DNA of 64,000 nt, from the NCBI RefSeq assembly GCF_004795915.1, contig NZ_CP039253.1, positions 1,922,001 to 1,986,000 on the forward strand. The letters are read 5' to 3'. Made by a program: the position numbers and the translations under genes. The notes under the pieces were generated by a model that was given only the letters and a program-made list of their open reading frames with translations, was not told the origin of the DNA and made no database searches. The first letter of the stretch is position 1, and the number at the start of each line of letters is the position of its first letter. The stretch comes from Rhodococcus sp. PAMC28707. Its GTDB lineage: Bacteria; Actinomycetota; Actinomycetes; Mycobacteriales; Mycobacteriaceae. Shown here piece by piece: positions 27,426-40,730 of this stretch.

Positions 27426-28658
27426 TCAAGAGCATCTGTTTCGATGATTACGCTGCTCGACGAGCCACAGCGTGAAGCCGATCGTGGGGAAGCTTGCACC
27501 GAGTACGCAGACCCCCGTCCATCCGGCCTGGGTGTAGGCCAGGACCGACAGCGCGCTCCCGATCGACCCCGCCATGAAATAGGTCGTCATGTAGGCGGTA
27601 TTGAGTCTGCTGCGGGCGTCGGGCCGCAGTGGATAGAACAGGCTCTGGTTACTGATGTGCGTGCCCTGAATGCCGAGATCGAGCAAGGCCACGCCCGCTG
27701 CCAGCAGAAACACGTTGTGCTCTCCGAGTGCCAACAGCACGAAGCTGAGCGCCGTGAGAGCCACGAACCAACCCGTCTGGCGCTGCGCATATCCGCGATC
27801 GGCCAGCGTTCCTGCGAGTCGTGCAGCTAGTGCACCGGCCACCCCGACGAGGGTGAAAAGTCCGATCTGAGCATCGGACCATCCGTACCCCGGTCCGGAC
27901 AGTAGAAATCCGATGGACGTCCAGAACACGCCGAACGATGCATACGTAAGCGTTCCGTATCCGATACGCCACCGGAGCACCGGTTCTTCACGGATGAGCT
28001 CTACAACAGAAGCAAGCAGCGCCCGATACGAAGACGTCGCACTCGGCGGCGAGACGGGCAGCGTGCGAACCAGCAGCGCGGCGACGACCATCAAGATCGC
28101 TGCGACGACGAAGACCGCTCTCCAGCCCGCGACGTACGCAATCAATCCGGCTACCACGCGTGAGAGCAGAATCCCCAGCAGCAGACCTGTCATCACGTTG
28201 CCGATGACTCGGCCTCGTTCTTCTTCGGCCGCCAGCGAGGCAGCGAATGGCACCAGAACCTGACCGACCACAGAACCGACCCCCGCGACCATCGCAGCAC
28301 ATGCCAACACCTGCCACGACGGTGCTACCGCCATCACCACGAGGGACGCGCAGGTCACCGCGAGCATCCAGGTCATCAGCTTCCTGCGCTGGATCATGTC
28401 GCCGAGCGGTACGAGAAGTGCCAGCCCGATGGCATACCCCACTTGGCTGGCGGTCACCACCAGGCCCACTCGGGTCATCGAAGCATCGAGGCTGTCGGCG
28501 ATCGCGCCCACCAGCGGCTGGGCATAGTAGCTATTGGCAACCACCAATCCGGAGATCACTGCCATGATCCCGACGAGCCGCCCGTTCATCCGAGTCGTCG
28601 TGGGCATTTCAGAGTGCATGTGCCCATGGTCGAGAAGTCTCGTTGTTCTGTCCAACAT
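27426..28658 (-). CDS. MFS transporter (drug/sugar efflux type)
   Basis: The 410-residue permease has twelve hydrophobic segments and the loop 2-3 motif region GYAIGLALLVPLGDMIQRRK, typical of major facilitator exporters. It shares its 35-base promoter region with a divergent LysR regulator, which likely controls it. The substrate is not evident. An inside start at 28619 (MHSE) is possible because the assigned start lies close to the regulator. Confidence 0.88.
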   Translation of the reverse strand: MLDRTTRLLDHGHMHSEMPTTTRMNGRLVGIMAVISGLVVANSYYAQPLVGAIADSLDASMTRVGLVVTASQVGYAIGLALLVPLGDMIQRRKLMTWMLAVTCASLVVMAVAPSWQVLACAAMVAGVGSVVGQVLVPFAASLAAEEERGRVIGNVMTGLLLGILLSRVVAGLIAYVAGWRAVFVVAAILMVVAALLVRTLPVSPPSATSSYRALLASVVELIREEPVLRWRIGYGTLTYASFGVFWTSIGFLLSGPGYGWSDAQIGLFTLVGVAGALAARLAGTLADRGYAQRQTGWFVALTALSFVLLALGEHNVFLLAAGVALLDLGIQGTHISNQSLFYPLRPDARSRLNTAYMTTYFMAGSIGSALSVLAYTQAGWTGVCVLGASFPTIGFTLWLVEQRNHRNRCS

Positions 28659-28693
28659 GTTATTCCGTACTCATTCATTGATAGAATCGCTCA

Positions 28694-29566
28694 ATGGAGT
28701 TGCGACAGCTCGAACACTTCACCGCCGTAGCAGCCGAAGGTCATTTCACCCGGGCGGCGTCCCAGCTACATATTTCGCAATCCGCGCTCAGTTCGTCGAT
28801 CCGGGCACTGGAAAAGGAGATCGGCACCGCGCTCTTCGAACGCACCACGCGCAGAGTGCTTCTCACCGCCTCCGGGTCGGTACTGCTTCGATATGCCCGC
28901 AGAATCACCGGCGACGTCGCCGATGCACGCGATGCCCTGCGTCAGATCTCCGACGGTGAAACCGGCACTGTCGCAATCGGAACCGTCCAAACATTCACTG
29001 CCATCGACTTGCCCGCCACTCTGGGCCGATTTCACTCCGCCCACCCGGGTGTAGCAGTGACCCTGCGCGAAGGAACCACCGCCGAGTTGCTGGACGCACT
29101 CGTCGGAGGGAAGCTGGATCTGGCCTTCGTCGCACTGGATGCGCAACCCCTGGAGGTCGGGATTTTCGCGCTGGCGACCTACACCGAGTTGTTGACTCTC
29201 GCCGTAGCCGACGGACATCCTCTGGCGCAACGGAATTCAGTTTCTCTCGCCGAGCTCGCCGACTATCCGTTCATCGACTTCGAGGCCGGCCGCGGCTTAC
29301 AGACCGTCGTCGACGCACTGTTCGACAATGCAGGCGTCGACCGTGACATCACATTCCGGATCAGCGACATGGAACGATTGTTGGGGTTGGTGCGTCACAG
29401 CCTCGGTGTCGCGATAATTCCAGAGCCTCTTGCGCGGCGCCATGCCGGCCTGACCACGGTTGCCATCGACGTACATCCTTCTCCCACAAGAGAATTGACA
29501 TTGGTATGCCGGACCGAGGAACCCACCAATTCGGCGGCGCGCTCGTTCATCGGTGAACTCGGTTGA
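28694..29566 (+). CDS. LysR-family transcriptional regulator
   Basis: The 290-residue protein opens with the LysR winged helix (MELRQLEHFTAVAAEGHFTR, SQSALSSSIRALE) and continues into a periplasmic-binding-protein-like effector domain (ADGHPLAQR, then DYPFIDFEAGRG). It is divergently transcribed from the MFS exporter with a 35-base gap, the classic arrangement for control of an adjacent target. Effector unknown. Confidence 0.92.
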   Translation: MELRQLEHFTAVAAEGHFTRAASQLHISQSALSSSIRALEKEIGTALFERTTRRVLLTASGSVLLRYARRITGDVADARDALRQISDGETGTVAIGTVQTFTAIDLPATLGRFHSAHPGVAVTLREGTTAELLDALVGGKLDLAFVALDAQPLEVGIFALATYTELLTLAVADGHPLAQRNSVSLAELADYPFIDFEAGRGLQTVVDALFDNAGVDRDITFRISDMERLLGLVRHSLGVAIIPEPLARRHAGLTTVAIDVHPSPTRELTLVCRTEEPTNSAARSFIGELG

Positions 29567-29649
29567 AATTCAGTAGTACCGATCATCAGCGGTCCATCGA
29601 GAGGTAAGAAACAGACTGGTCGACGGATGCAATCCCGTCGCCACCCACG

Positions 29650-29673
29650 TTAGTTGCTAAGATTCGCAAGTAC
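29650..29673. promoter_or_regulatory. ArsR-type operator upstream of arsR
   Basis: The imperfect palindrome has core TTGCTAAGATTCGCAAG and lies 48 bases before the ArsR gene. It shares its half-sites with the near-perfect palindrome at 30142-30175 in front of sulP. The pairing indicates autoregulation and common control. Confidence 0.65.
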
Positions 29674-29720
29674 CACGACCGTGGGATCCCGACAGTCCTG
29701 CTCGAAAAACTGGAGGCGTA

Positions 29721-30095
29721 GTGGCACATTCACGCGAGCCCTTGTATCGAATGAAGGCCGACTTCTTCAAAACCCTCGGTCACCCTGCACGCATTCGCAT
29801 CTTGGAGCTTCTGAGCGAGCGCGAGCATGCCGTCTCGGAAATGCTCCCCGAGGTCGGTATCGAGCCGGCGAATCTATCTCAGCAACTCTCCATCCTGCGG
29901 AGAGCAGGCTTGGTTGCCGCGCGTCGAGAAGGACTGTCCGTCTCTTACGCCCTGACGTCACCGCGCATCGCCGACTTACTGACCACCGCGCGGACCATCT
30001 TGACGGGCATGGTCGCCGGGCAGGCCGAGATGCTGGTCGACGACGCAGCTGCCGCAGAATCGATCGCCGCGACGGCCAGGGTCGCCGAGCAGTAG
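29721..30095 (+). CDS. ArsR-family repressor
   Basis: The 124-residue winged-helix protein (TLGHPARIRILELLSEREHAVSEML) has no cysteine and no ELCVCDL-type metal box, so it is unlikely to sense arsenic. Similar ArsR proteins sit next to SulP carriers. The start is GTG 29721, with GGAGG just before it. Palindromes of the same sequence lie before it and before sulP, so it probably represses both. A sulfide, bicarbonate or redox signal is possible but not shown. Confidence 0.9.
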   Translation: MAHSREPLYRMKADFFKTLGHPARIRILELLSEREHAVSEMLPEVGIEPANLSQQLSILRRAGLVAARREGLSVSYALTSPRIADLLTTARTILTGMVAGQAEMLVDDAAAAESIAATARVAEQ

Positions 30096-30141
30096 CACTC
30101 GCACGACACCGGGGCAGTGTCGAACCTCACGGGCCCACCGT

Positions 30142-30175
30142 CTTCATTACTTGCTAATCTTAGCAAGTAATGAAG
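30142..30175. promoter_or_regulatory. Near-perfect palindromic operator upstream of sulP
   Basis: Two 16-base arms (30142-30157 and 30160-30175) are perfect complements around TC, with the core TTGCTAATCTTAGCAA. The element lies 38 bases before the SulP ATG and 46 bases past the arsR stop. It matches the half-sites of the arsR upstream palindrome, and is the probable operator for that repressor. Confidence 0.75.
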
Positions 30176-30213
30176 TAAGAATTCATCCCCCCTCTCGCGG
30201 TACCGAGGACCCT

Positions 30214-31965
30214 ATGACCGAGTCGCCCACACAGAAGCATGCTCCCGCAACCACCCTCCATCGAGCCGGACAGTCGATCCGTGAACTATTGCCACGCTGG
30301 AGCGAATGGAGCACTTCGCTGCGGGCACCCGGTGCGGACCTGCTGGCCGGCCTGATCGTGGCCTTGGTGGCACTTCCCTTGGCATTAGGATTCGGAATTT
30401 CGACCGGGCTCGGGGCCGCTGCGGGCCTGACCACCGCAGTCATCGCAGGTGCGGTTGCCGCGGTGTTCGGCGGTTCACGCTTTCAGGTGTCCGGCCCTAC
30501 CGGCGCCATGACCGTCGTCCTGGTCCCGATCGTCCACGAGTTCGGCGGATCCGGAGTACTTGCAGTCGGCCTGATCGCCGGAATCGTGCTGTTGATCCTC
30601 GCATTCGCCGGAATCGGGCGGTCTGTGCGATTCATGCCCGCTCCCGTCATCGAAGGATTCACCGCCGGAATCGCTGTGGTGATCGCGCTCCAACAGGTCC
30701 CCGCAGCTCTCGGCATCGCCGACGCGCAGGGCGACAAGGTGTGGCGCAGCGCTGCCGACGCAGTGGTCAAGTTCGTGGATCATCCGTCGATTCTCACGCC
30801 GGTAACGGCACTTGCAGTGGCCTTCGTGATACTCGTCGGCGGACGTTCCTTGCCCAAGGTTCCCATCTCACTCGTCGCGGTCGCCATCGTGACGCTTGCC
30901 GCGAAACTGTTGCATCTCGATATTGCACGCATCGGTGAGATCCCATCTGGAATCTCAGCTCCGACGTTGAATTTCTTGCACCTCGAGGACCTCACCTCCT
31001 TGTTGGCACCTGCACTGGCCGTCGCCGCGCTGGCCGCGCTCGAGTCGCTACTGTCGGCAACCGCGGCAGACTCGATGGGAGTAGGCACCCGGCACAATCC
31101 CGACAGGGAGTTGTTCGGACAGGGCCTGGCAAACATCGTCGCACCGCTGTTCGGAGGGGTGCCGGCCACCGGTGCCATTGCCCGCACCGCGGTCAACGTT
31201 CGGTCCGGTGCTCGCAGCCGACTTGCCGCGCTGACCCACGCGGTCATTCTCGCCGCAATCGTTTACCTCGCGTCGACGCTGGTCGCCGAAATTCCCCTGG
31301 CTGCACTTGCCGGAGTCCTCCTCGCAACGACGGTACGCATGGTCGAGACGGCCTCGATCATTGCCATCGCCCGCGCTACCCGCGCGGACACCGCAGTCAT
31401 GGGAGCAACGTTTCTGGTGACGGTTGCACTCGACCTGGTTACCGCAGTCGCAGTAGGCGTCGCATTCGCCGCAATCCTCGCGCTGCGCGCAATCGCCAAG
31501 TCGGCCAAGATCGAACAAGTTCCCCTCGACGACGAGGGACACCAAAGCGAAGAATACGAACTACTGCGTGAGCACATCGTCGCCTACCGCATCGACGGTG
31601 CATTGTTTTTCGCTGCGGCACACCGGTTCCTGCTCGAGCTCGCCGAAGTCTCCGACGTCCACGTGGTCATCTTGCGTATGTCCCGTGTCACCGCCATCGA
31701 TGCCACCGGTGCCATCGTGCTCAAAGACGCCATCGACAGGCTCGAACGCCGTCACATCACCGTATTGATCTCGGGTATGAAACCGGAACACTCACGACCG
31801 CTCCAAGCACTCGGAGTCTTCACCACCTCGGACAGTGAACGTAGGCACTTCTTCGAAAACACGCCTCAGGCAATCGAACACGCCCGCACGCTGCTCGAAC
31901 AACGGCCTCCTGGCCGCTCTACCGCCAAAGACGAAACCCAGTCGGTGAACACCATTCCGACATGA
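30214..31965 (+). CDS. SulP-family anion transporter with STAS domain
   Basis: The 583-residue product, from ATG 30214, has about eleven helices with the SulP signature VALPLALGFGISTG and a C-terminal cytoplasmic STAS domain (VVILRMSRVTAIDATGAIVL). SulP carriers move sulfate, bicarbonate or chloride. Sequence alone does not choose between sulfate and bicarbonate. A frame starting at TTG 30151 would cover the operator and is rejected. Regulation by the neighbouring ArsR protein is likely. Confidence 0.9.
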   Translation: MTESPTQKHAPATTLHRAGQSIRELLPRWSEWSTSLRAPGADLLAGLIVALVALPLALGFGISTGLGAAAGLTTAVIAGAVAAVFGGSRFQVSGPTGAMTVVLVPIVHEFGGSGVLAVGLIAGIVLLILAFAGIGRSVRFMPAPVIEGFTAGIAVVIALQQVPAALGIADAQGDKVWRSAADAVVKFVDHPSILTPVTALAVAFVILVGGRSLPKVPISLVAVAIVTLAAKLLHLDIARIGEIPSGISAPTLNFLHLEDLTSLLAPALAVAALAALESLLSATAADSMGVGTRHNPDRELFGQGLANIVAPLFGGVPATGAIARTAVNVRSGARSRLAALTHAVILAAIVYLASTLVAEIPLAALAGVLLATTVRMVETASIIAIARATRADTAVMGATFLVTVALDLVTAVAVGVAFAAILALRAIAKSAKIEQVPLDDEGHQSEEYELLREHIVAYRIDGALFFAAAHRFLLELAEVSDVHVVILRMSRVTAIDATGAIVLKDAIDRLERRHITVLISGMKPEHSRPLQALGVFTTSDSERRHFFENTPQAIEHARTLLEQRPPGRSTAKDETQSVNTIPT

Positions 31966-32142
31966 TCATTCCTCGACTCGTATTCGAAGCGAGGTCCCAG
32001 CGGAAACGGGCCTGCGAAGCAACGAGATCTGCTGCTCGGGATACACCTTGTACCGCCATCATCAACGCCATTGCGCGATACACCGCATCGAGCTGACCCG
32101 CCAACGGAGAGATCAACAGATCACGTGGACCGCTGCTGGCAA

Positions 32143-32985
32143 TCATGCGTGCGGCACCACGAGCACCGGGCATTCCGCTCGGCGAAGGACAGTGGTAAGC
32201 GTACTGCCGCACGTGCGTCCTCGCTCATGGCCGACAACAAGCAACCTAGCGGTGCCGGACACTGCGACCAGTTCCGATCCCGAGCCGGCCTCGGCGTAGA
32301 CGGTCGAGCAACGCACCGTGGGGTAGTCGTCGCGAAACGACTCCAGCCGGGCGTCCATAGGCGATTCGGGAGCCACGTTAGCGTTCGCTCCCCCGATCAC
32401 ATGAGCGACAACCTCCGAGATCGAGCGAGTATGGATAGCCAGGACATCGGCTTTCCTACTCGAAGCTTCGCGAAAAGCTTCTGCAACAACGACGTCGGAC
32501 TCGAGAACCTCCGCATCTCCCAGCGCGACCACCACCGCACCATCGGAACCAGTACTGCACTCTCGCACGATCAATACCGGACACACCGACGATTCCACGA
32601 GTGTGAAAACCGTCGACCGCAGGACTCGTTCAGTCAAGGCATGCCCTTGGCTTATGCCGAGCACGAGTAGACGCGCAGATTTCGCCTCCGCAAGAATCGC
32701 TGATTCCGGTTGACCATGCAGCACTACAGTTTCTACCAACACACTGCTGTCGATCTCCGCCGCCGCGTGCACTGCCTCGCCGAGTACCGTGCGACCGTAG
32801 TCGCCATCCACATCAGGAGCGCCGTACACAGTCTCAGGCTGGGGATGCGGGCTGATCACATGGACCAACCGCAATGAGGAGTGCCGTTCTTGTGCCTCCG
32901 CCACTGCCAGTCGCACGGCGTCGAGCGCCGCCCTCGATCCATCGACTCCGACGACGATAGGTCCACCCGCATACGAACTGTTCAT
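32143..32985 (-). CDS. Universal stress protein with degenerate ATP sites
   Basis: The 280-residue protein starts at ATG 32985 (GAGAGG upstream) and has two tandem USP domains (PIVVGVDGSRAALDAV and a C-terminal copy). The usual ATP-binding motif Gx2Gx9G(S/T) is missing in both: the first site reads GISQGHALTERVLRST and the second GHERGRTCGST. ATP binding is therefore doubtful. It lies 208 bases from the DosS-like gene and is one of five USP genes in this part of the window. A weak DosR-like site is at 33115-33128. Confidence 0.85.
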   Translation of the reverse strand: MNSSYAGGPIVVGVDGSRAALDAVRLAVAEAQERHSSLRLVHVISPHPQPETVYGAPDVDGDYGRTVLGEAVHAAAEIDSSVLVETVVLHGQPESAILAEAKSARLLVLGISQGHALTERVLRSTVFTLVESSVCPVLIVRECSTGSDGAVVVALGDAEVLESDVVVAEAFREASSRKADVLAIHTRSISEVVAHVIGGANANVAPESPMDARLESFRDDYPTVRCSTVYAEAGSGSELVAVSGTARLLVVGHERGRTCGSTLTTVLRRAECPVLVVPHA

Positions 32986-33114
32986 CAGTTTCCTCTCGAT
33001 GTTCACCATCGGCACCGCGCCACCCGCGAAGTGCAGCGGACAAGCAGCGCCTCCACCCGAGAACGCTACGAGTGCTTTCCCGGTCGACGAAGCGGCCAGA
33101 GGTCACCAGCGTTC

Positions 33115-33128
33115 GGGACGTAAGTAGG
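33115..33128 (-). promoter_or_regulatory. Weak DosR-box-like sequence
   Basis: GGGACGTAAGTAGG matches 10 of 14 positions of the DosR consensus GGGACTWWAGTCCC, mainly in its first half. It lies 130 bases upstream of the USP gene at 32143-32985. Half the palindrome is missing, so it may be chance. Confidence 0.3.
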
Positions 33129-33192
33129 CGACTTCGTCGCACGTGCCGGAAATACGTCGCAAAAGGTGTATTTCCGTGCACATAGGGAGCAG

Positions 33193-35566
<2,374 letters not shown>

Positions 35567-35661
35567 GCCAACGCTCCCTTACCCGCGTCCCCAATGGGCG
35601 CCTCGAGTCCAACCATACCTACCTAGGCCGCATCCAAACCGACCATCGGTCACCGAAATCG

Positions 35662-35675
35662 GCGACCAAAGTCCC
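35662..35675. promoter_or_regulatory. DosR box (12/14 match)
   Basis: GCGACCAAAGTCCC differs from the consensus GGGACTWWAGTCCC at two positions. It sits 85 bases before the start of the USP gene at 35761 and 95 bases before the divergent DosR-like gene, so it could serve either promoter. Confidence 0.7.
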
Positions 35676-35760
35676 TCACATCGGTGTAGTTGTCCTGCCG
35701 TGCCACTTGCTCAGTTCAGGGTCTGATGGAGGTCCAGCACCACGATGAAGGAGACTCGCG

Positions 35761-36699
35761 ATGGGTTTACTCCCGACCGTCGTCGGAGTCGACGGGTCAT
35801 CCGCGTCGCTGGACGCAGTTCGATGGGCAGTGCTCGACGCCGAACTACACAATTCCGATCTCACAGTGGTGTCTTCGGTCCCCTTGCCGGGCGGATTGAC
35901 CGGCATCCGGATCCTGCCCAAGCCCGCGACTGCGCAATGGAGGGGCGAGACGAGACGGATTCTGGACGAGGCGCTCACGGCGGCCGGGCGAGCCATGACT
36001 GGTGCGCAAACGATCGGCGTCGACGCATGCTTATCGGATCGACCTGCGGTGAGCACGCTACTGGAGTTGTCTGCAACGTCCAGGATGATCGTCATCGGCA
36101 CCAGCGGTCTCGGGGGAACCGATCGCCGAACGCTCGGGTCGATCAGTTTCGCGCTCAGCACCCACGCCCACTGTCCTGTCACCATCGTGCGCGCTTGGCC
36201 CGACGATGATCGGGTGCAGGCCGCGGACGCCGTAGTCGTCGGAGTCGACGGAACGATGGCGAGCGATGCTGCAGTGGCGCTGGCGTTCGAGGAGGCTGCT
36301 GTGCGAAGAGCCCCACTCACCGCAGTCCACGCGTGGTCCGATGCGGATCTATCGATAGGAATCCCGGTTCACGGGCTCGAGTGGCCATTGAACAAGCCCC
36401 CTACCGAGGATGCTTTGACACGGATTCTGGACGAATACTCGCACCAATACCCGTCGGTGTCAGTCCGACGTGTGGTGGTCAGAGACCGACCAGTGCATGC
36501 CCTTCTCGATCATGCGCAGGGAGCGCAACTCTTGGTGGTAGGCAGCCATGGTCGCGGCGGATTCAGCGGAATGATGCTCGGTTCGGCGAGCCGATCAGTG
36601 CTCGGACGCGCCAACTGTCCTGTTGTGATCGTTCCATCGTCCGGTCGATCCGTGGCAAGAGAGAACTCACACGTCGCCTCCGCTCCATCGAGTCGATAA
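35761..36699 (+). CDS. Universal stress protein (tandem USP domains)
   Basis: The 312-residue protein begins with TVVGVDGSSASLDAV and has two USP domains. The C-terminal site GSHGRGGFSGMMLGSAS keeps Gx2Gx9GS and should bind ATP; the first, GTSGLGGTDRRTLGS, also fits. GAAGGAGA provides a good ribosome site. It is divergent from the DosR-like regulator, much as Rv3134c adjoins dosRS in M. tuberculosis, though there it is co-directional. It is a probable DosR target. Confidence 0.92.
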   Translation: MGLLPTVVGVDGSSASLDAVRWAVLDAELHNSDLTVVSSVPLPGGLTGIRILPKPATAQWRGETRRILDEALTAAGRAMTGAQTIGVDACLSDRPAVSTLLELSATSRMIVIGTSGLGGTDRRTLGSISFALSTHAHCPVTIVRAWPDDDRVQAADAVVVGVDGTMASDAAVALAFEEAAVRRAPLTAVHAWSDADLSIGIPVHGLEWPLNKPPTEDALTRILDEYSHQYPSVSVRRVVVRDRPVHALLDHAQGAQLLVVGSHGRGGFSGMMLGSASRSVLGRANCPVVIVPSSGRSVARENSHVASAPSSR

Positions 36700-36729
36700 A
36701 AATGCTGATCCCTTGAACAGACGAACACA

Positions 36730-36773
36730 CGTCGAACACACCGGGACAGAAAGATGGCCTGGTGTGTTCGACG
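36730..36773. terminator. Hairpin terminator between convergent genes
   Basis: Arms 36730-36742 and 36761-36773 (CGTCGAACACACC and its complement) form a 13-bp stem. It lies between the convergent USP and cholesterol oxidase genes and would terminate both. Confidence 0.65.
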
Positions 36774-36783
36774 CGTTAGTCGG

Positions 36784-38893
<2,110 letters not shown>

Positions 38894-39985
38894 TCAGTCG
38901 AGCGCAATGCCGTCTGCCGGAACCGCCATACCATCGGCGGTGTGCGCACCGCCGTCGAAGCGGTGGAGGGTGTTGCCGCCCGCACGTTTGGCCGCATACA
39001 TCGCGATATCGGCCCTGGTGTAAACGCTGTCGAACATTGCACCGAGAGTAGCCGCATCGGCATGCGCAACCCCGATACTGACAGTCACCCCCACTCCCGA
39101 CCCTTCCGTAAAACGAGACTGTAGTGCGTAAGCCTGCTCGAGGGCCTCCACCGGATCGAGGTGAGTAACGACCGCGAATTCCTCTCCCCCGGTGCGAGAA
39201 GTGACAGCAGGAAAATCGAACGCCTCGTGAATGGCATTCGCGGCCGCACGCAGAACAAGGTCGCCGTGGGCATGACCGTGCCGATCGTTGACGGCTTTGA
39301 AAGCATCGAGATCGACCACCATCACCGTCGCCACTCCTACCTGATCTCCGAGTTCGGCGATTGCGGCGACAAGCCCTCGGCGGTTGCGCAATCCAGTCAA
39401 AGGATCGAAGAACGCCTGTGATGCATCACGCCGCAGTACGACCATCAGAACGTAGGAAAGCACAGGGGCCGAGAACAACATCAGAATTAACAAGACCAGG
39501 TAGGCGCACGCGAGCACTACATCCGCACCAGGCTCGATCACCGCACGCACGAACAACACACCGACAATCACTCCAGCCCACAGCTGATGAGAAACGATCA
39601 ACTTCGGACTGTGAAAAGCCGCGATATAACCACCGTTCACAGCGAAACCCGCAGCACACGGCAACGCAACGAACGGGTCGGTGAGCATCAGCAACGCGGC
39701 AGCGGTAAACAGTTCCAAATAGGCGACGAACAGACGTGAATAATTTTTCGTCGGCCACGGCCCGCGGAGCCACACGAGACCGATCGCAGATCCGACACCG
39801 GCAAGACCGAACGCAAGGTAGCGCCCAATACCGTCGGGCACACCAGCGGGACTGAACGTCGCCAGGACACACAACGCCGCGAACAACCAGCACCAGGTAC
39901 TCAAAGCGATCCGAACAGGGCTCGGCAGCGCGATGGAACGCTGATCGGGCGCAGTCCATCCGGTACCGCCCGGGCAAGACCACAA
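38894..39985 (-). CDS. Membrane diguanylate cyclase (GGDEF)
   Basis: The first about 190 residues hold several hydrophobic helices (such as WLFAALCVLATF and LVLLILMLFSAPVLSYVLMVVL). The rest is a GGDEF domain with FFDPLTGLRNRRGL and the active-site GGEEF. It should make cyclic di-GMP from GTP. The inhibitory RxxD motif is absent five residues upstream of GGEEF, so product feedback is unlikely. There is no EAL domain. Input to the membrane part is unknown. It appears to be monocistronic. Confidence 0.9.
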   Translation of the reverse strand: MWSCPGGTGWTAPDQRSIALPSPVRIALSTWCWLFAALCVLATFSPAGVPDGIGRYLAFGLAGVGSAIGLVWLRGPWPTKNYSRLFVAYLELFTAAALLMLTDPFVALPCAAGFAVNGGYIAAFHSPKLIVSHQLWAGVIVGVLFVRAVIEPGADVVLACAYLVLLILMLFSAPVLSYVLMVVLRRDASQAFFDPLTGLRNRRGLVAAIAELGDQVGVATVMVVDLDAFKAVNDRHGHAHGDLVLRAAANAIHEAFDFPAVTSRTGGEEFAVVTHLDPVEALEQAYALQSRFTEGSGVGVTVSIGVAHADAATLGAMFDSVYTRADIAMYAAKRAGGNTLHRFDGGAHTADGMAVPADGIALD

Positions 39986-40173
39986 TCGATCGATCGGAAA
40001 CCTAATCGGCAGAGCCCTTCCGTGCGAGATGTAGCGTCACTACAGCCCGATGTGATGTACGGGTCGACCCCTCATCCGTAGTGACCTACTCAGTGTGACA
40101 GAAAACAGGCTGTCCGGTTCGGCAGTGCAATCCAAACCGGTCTCGCAACAACCGCTTACTACTTCGATTCCGT

Positions 40174-40570
<397 letters not shown>

Positions 40571-40730
40571 ACTGCAATCCTAAGAATTTGGTCAGCAATG
40601 GAGATACAGAAGTATTCTGTTCGGGTATTCGAATACACCGCATTGTGGACGGTATGACCAATCGGTCCGGCCGGATTCGAATGCCAACCAAAACGGTCCC
40701 ACTCCACTGACCGCGTACTACTCTGCGCCC

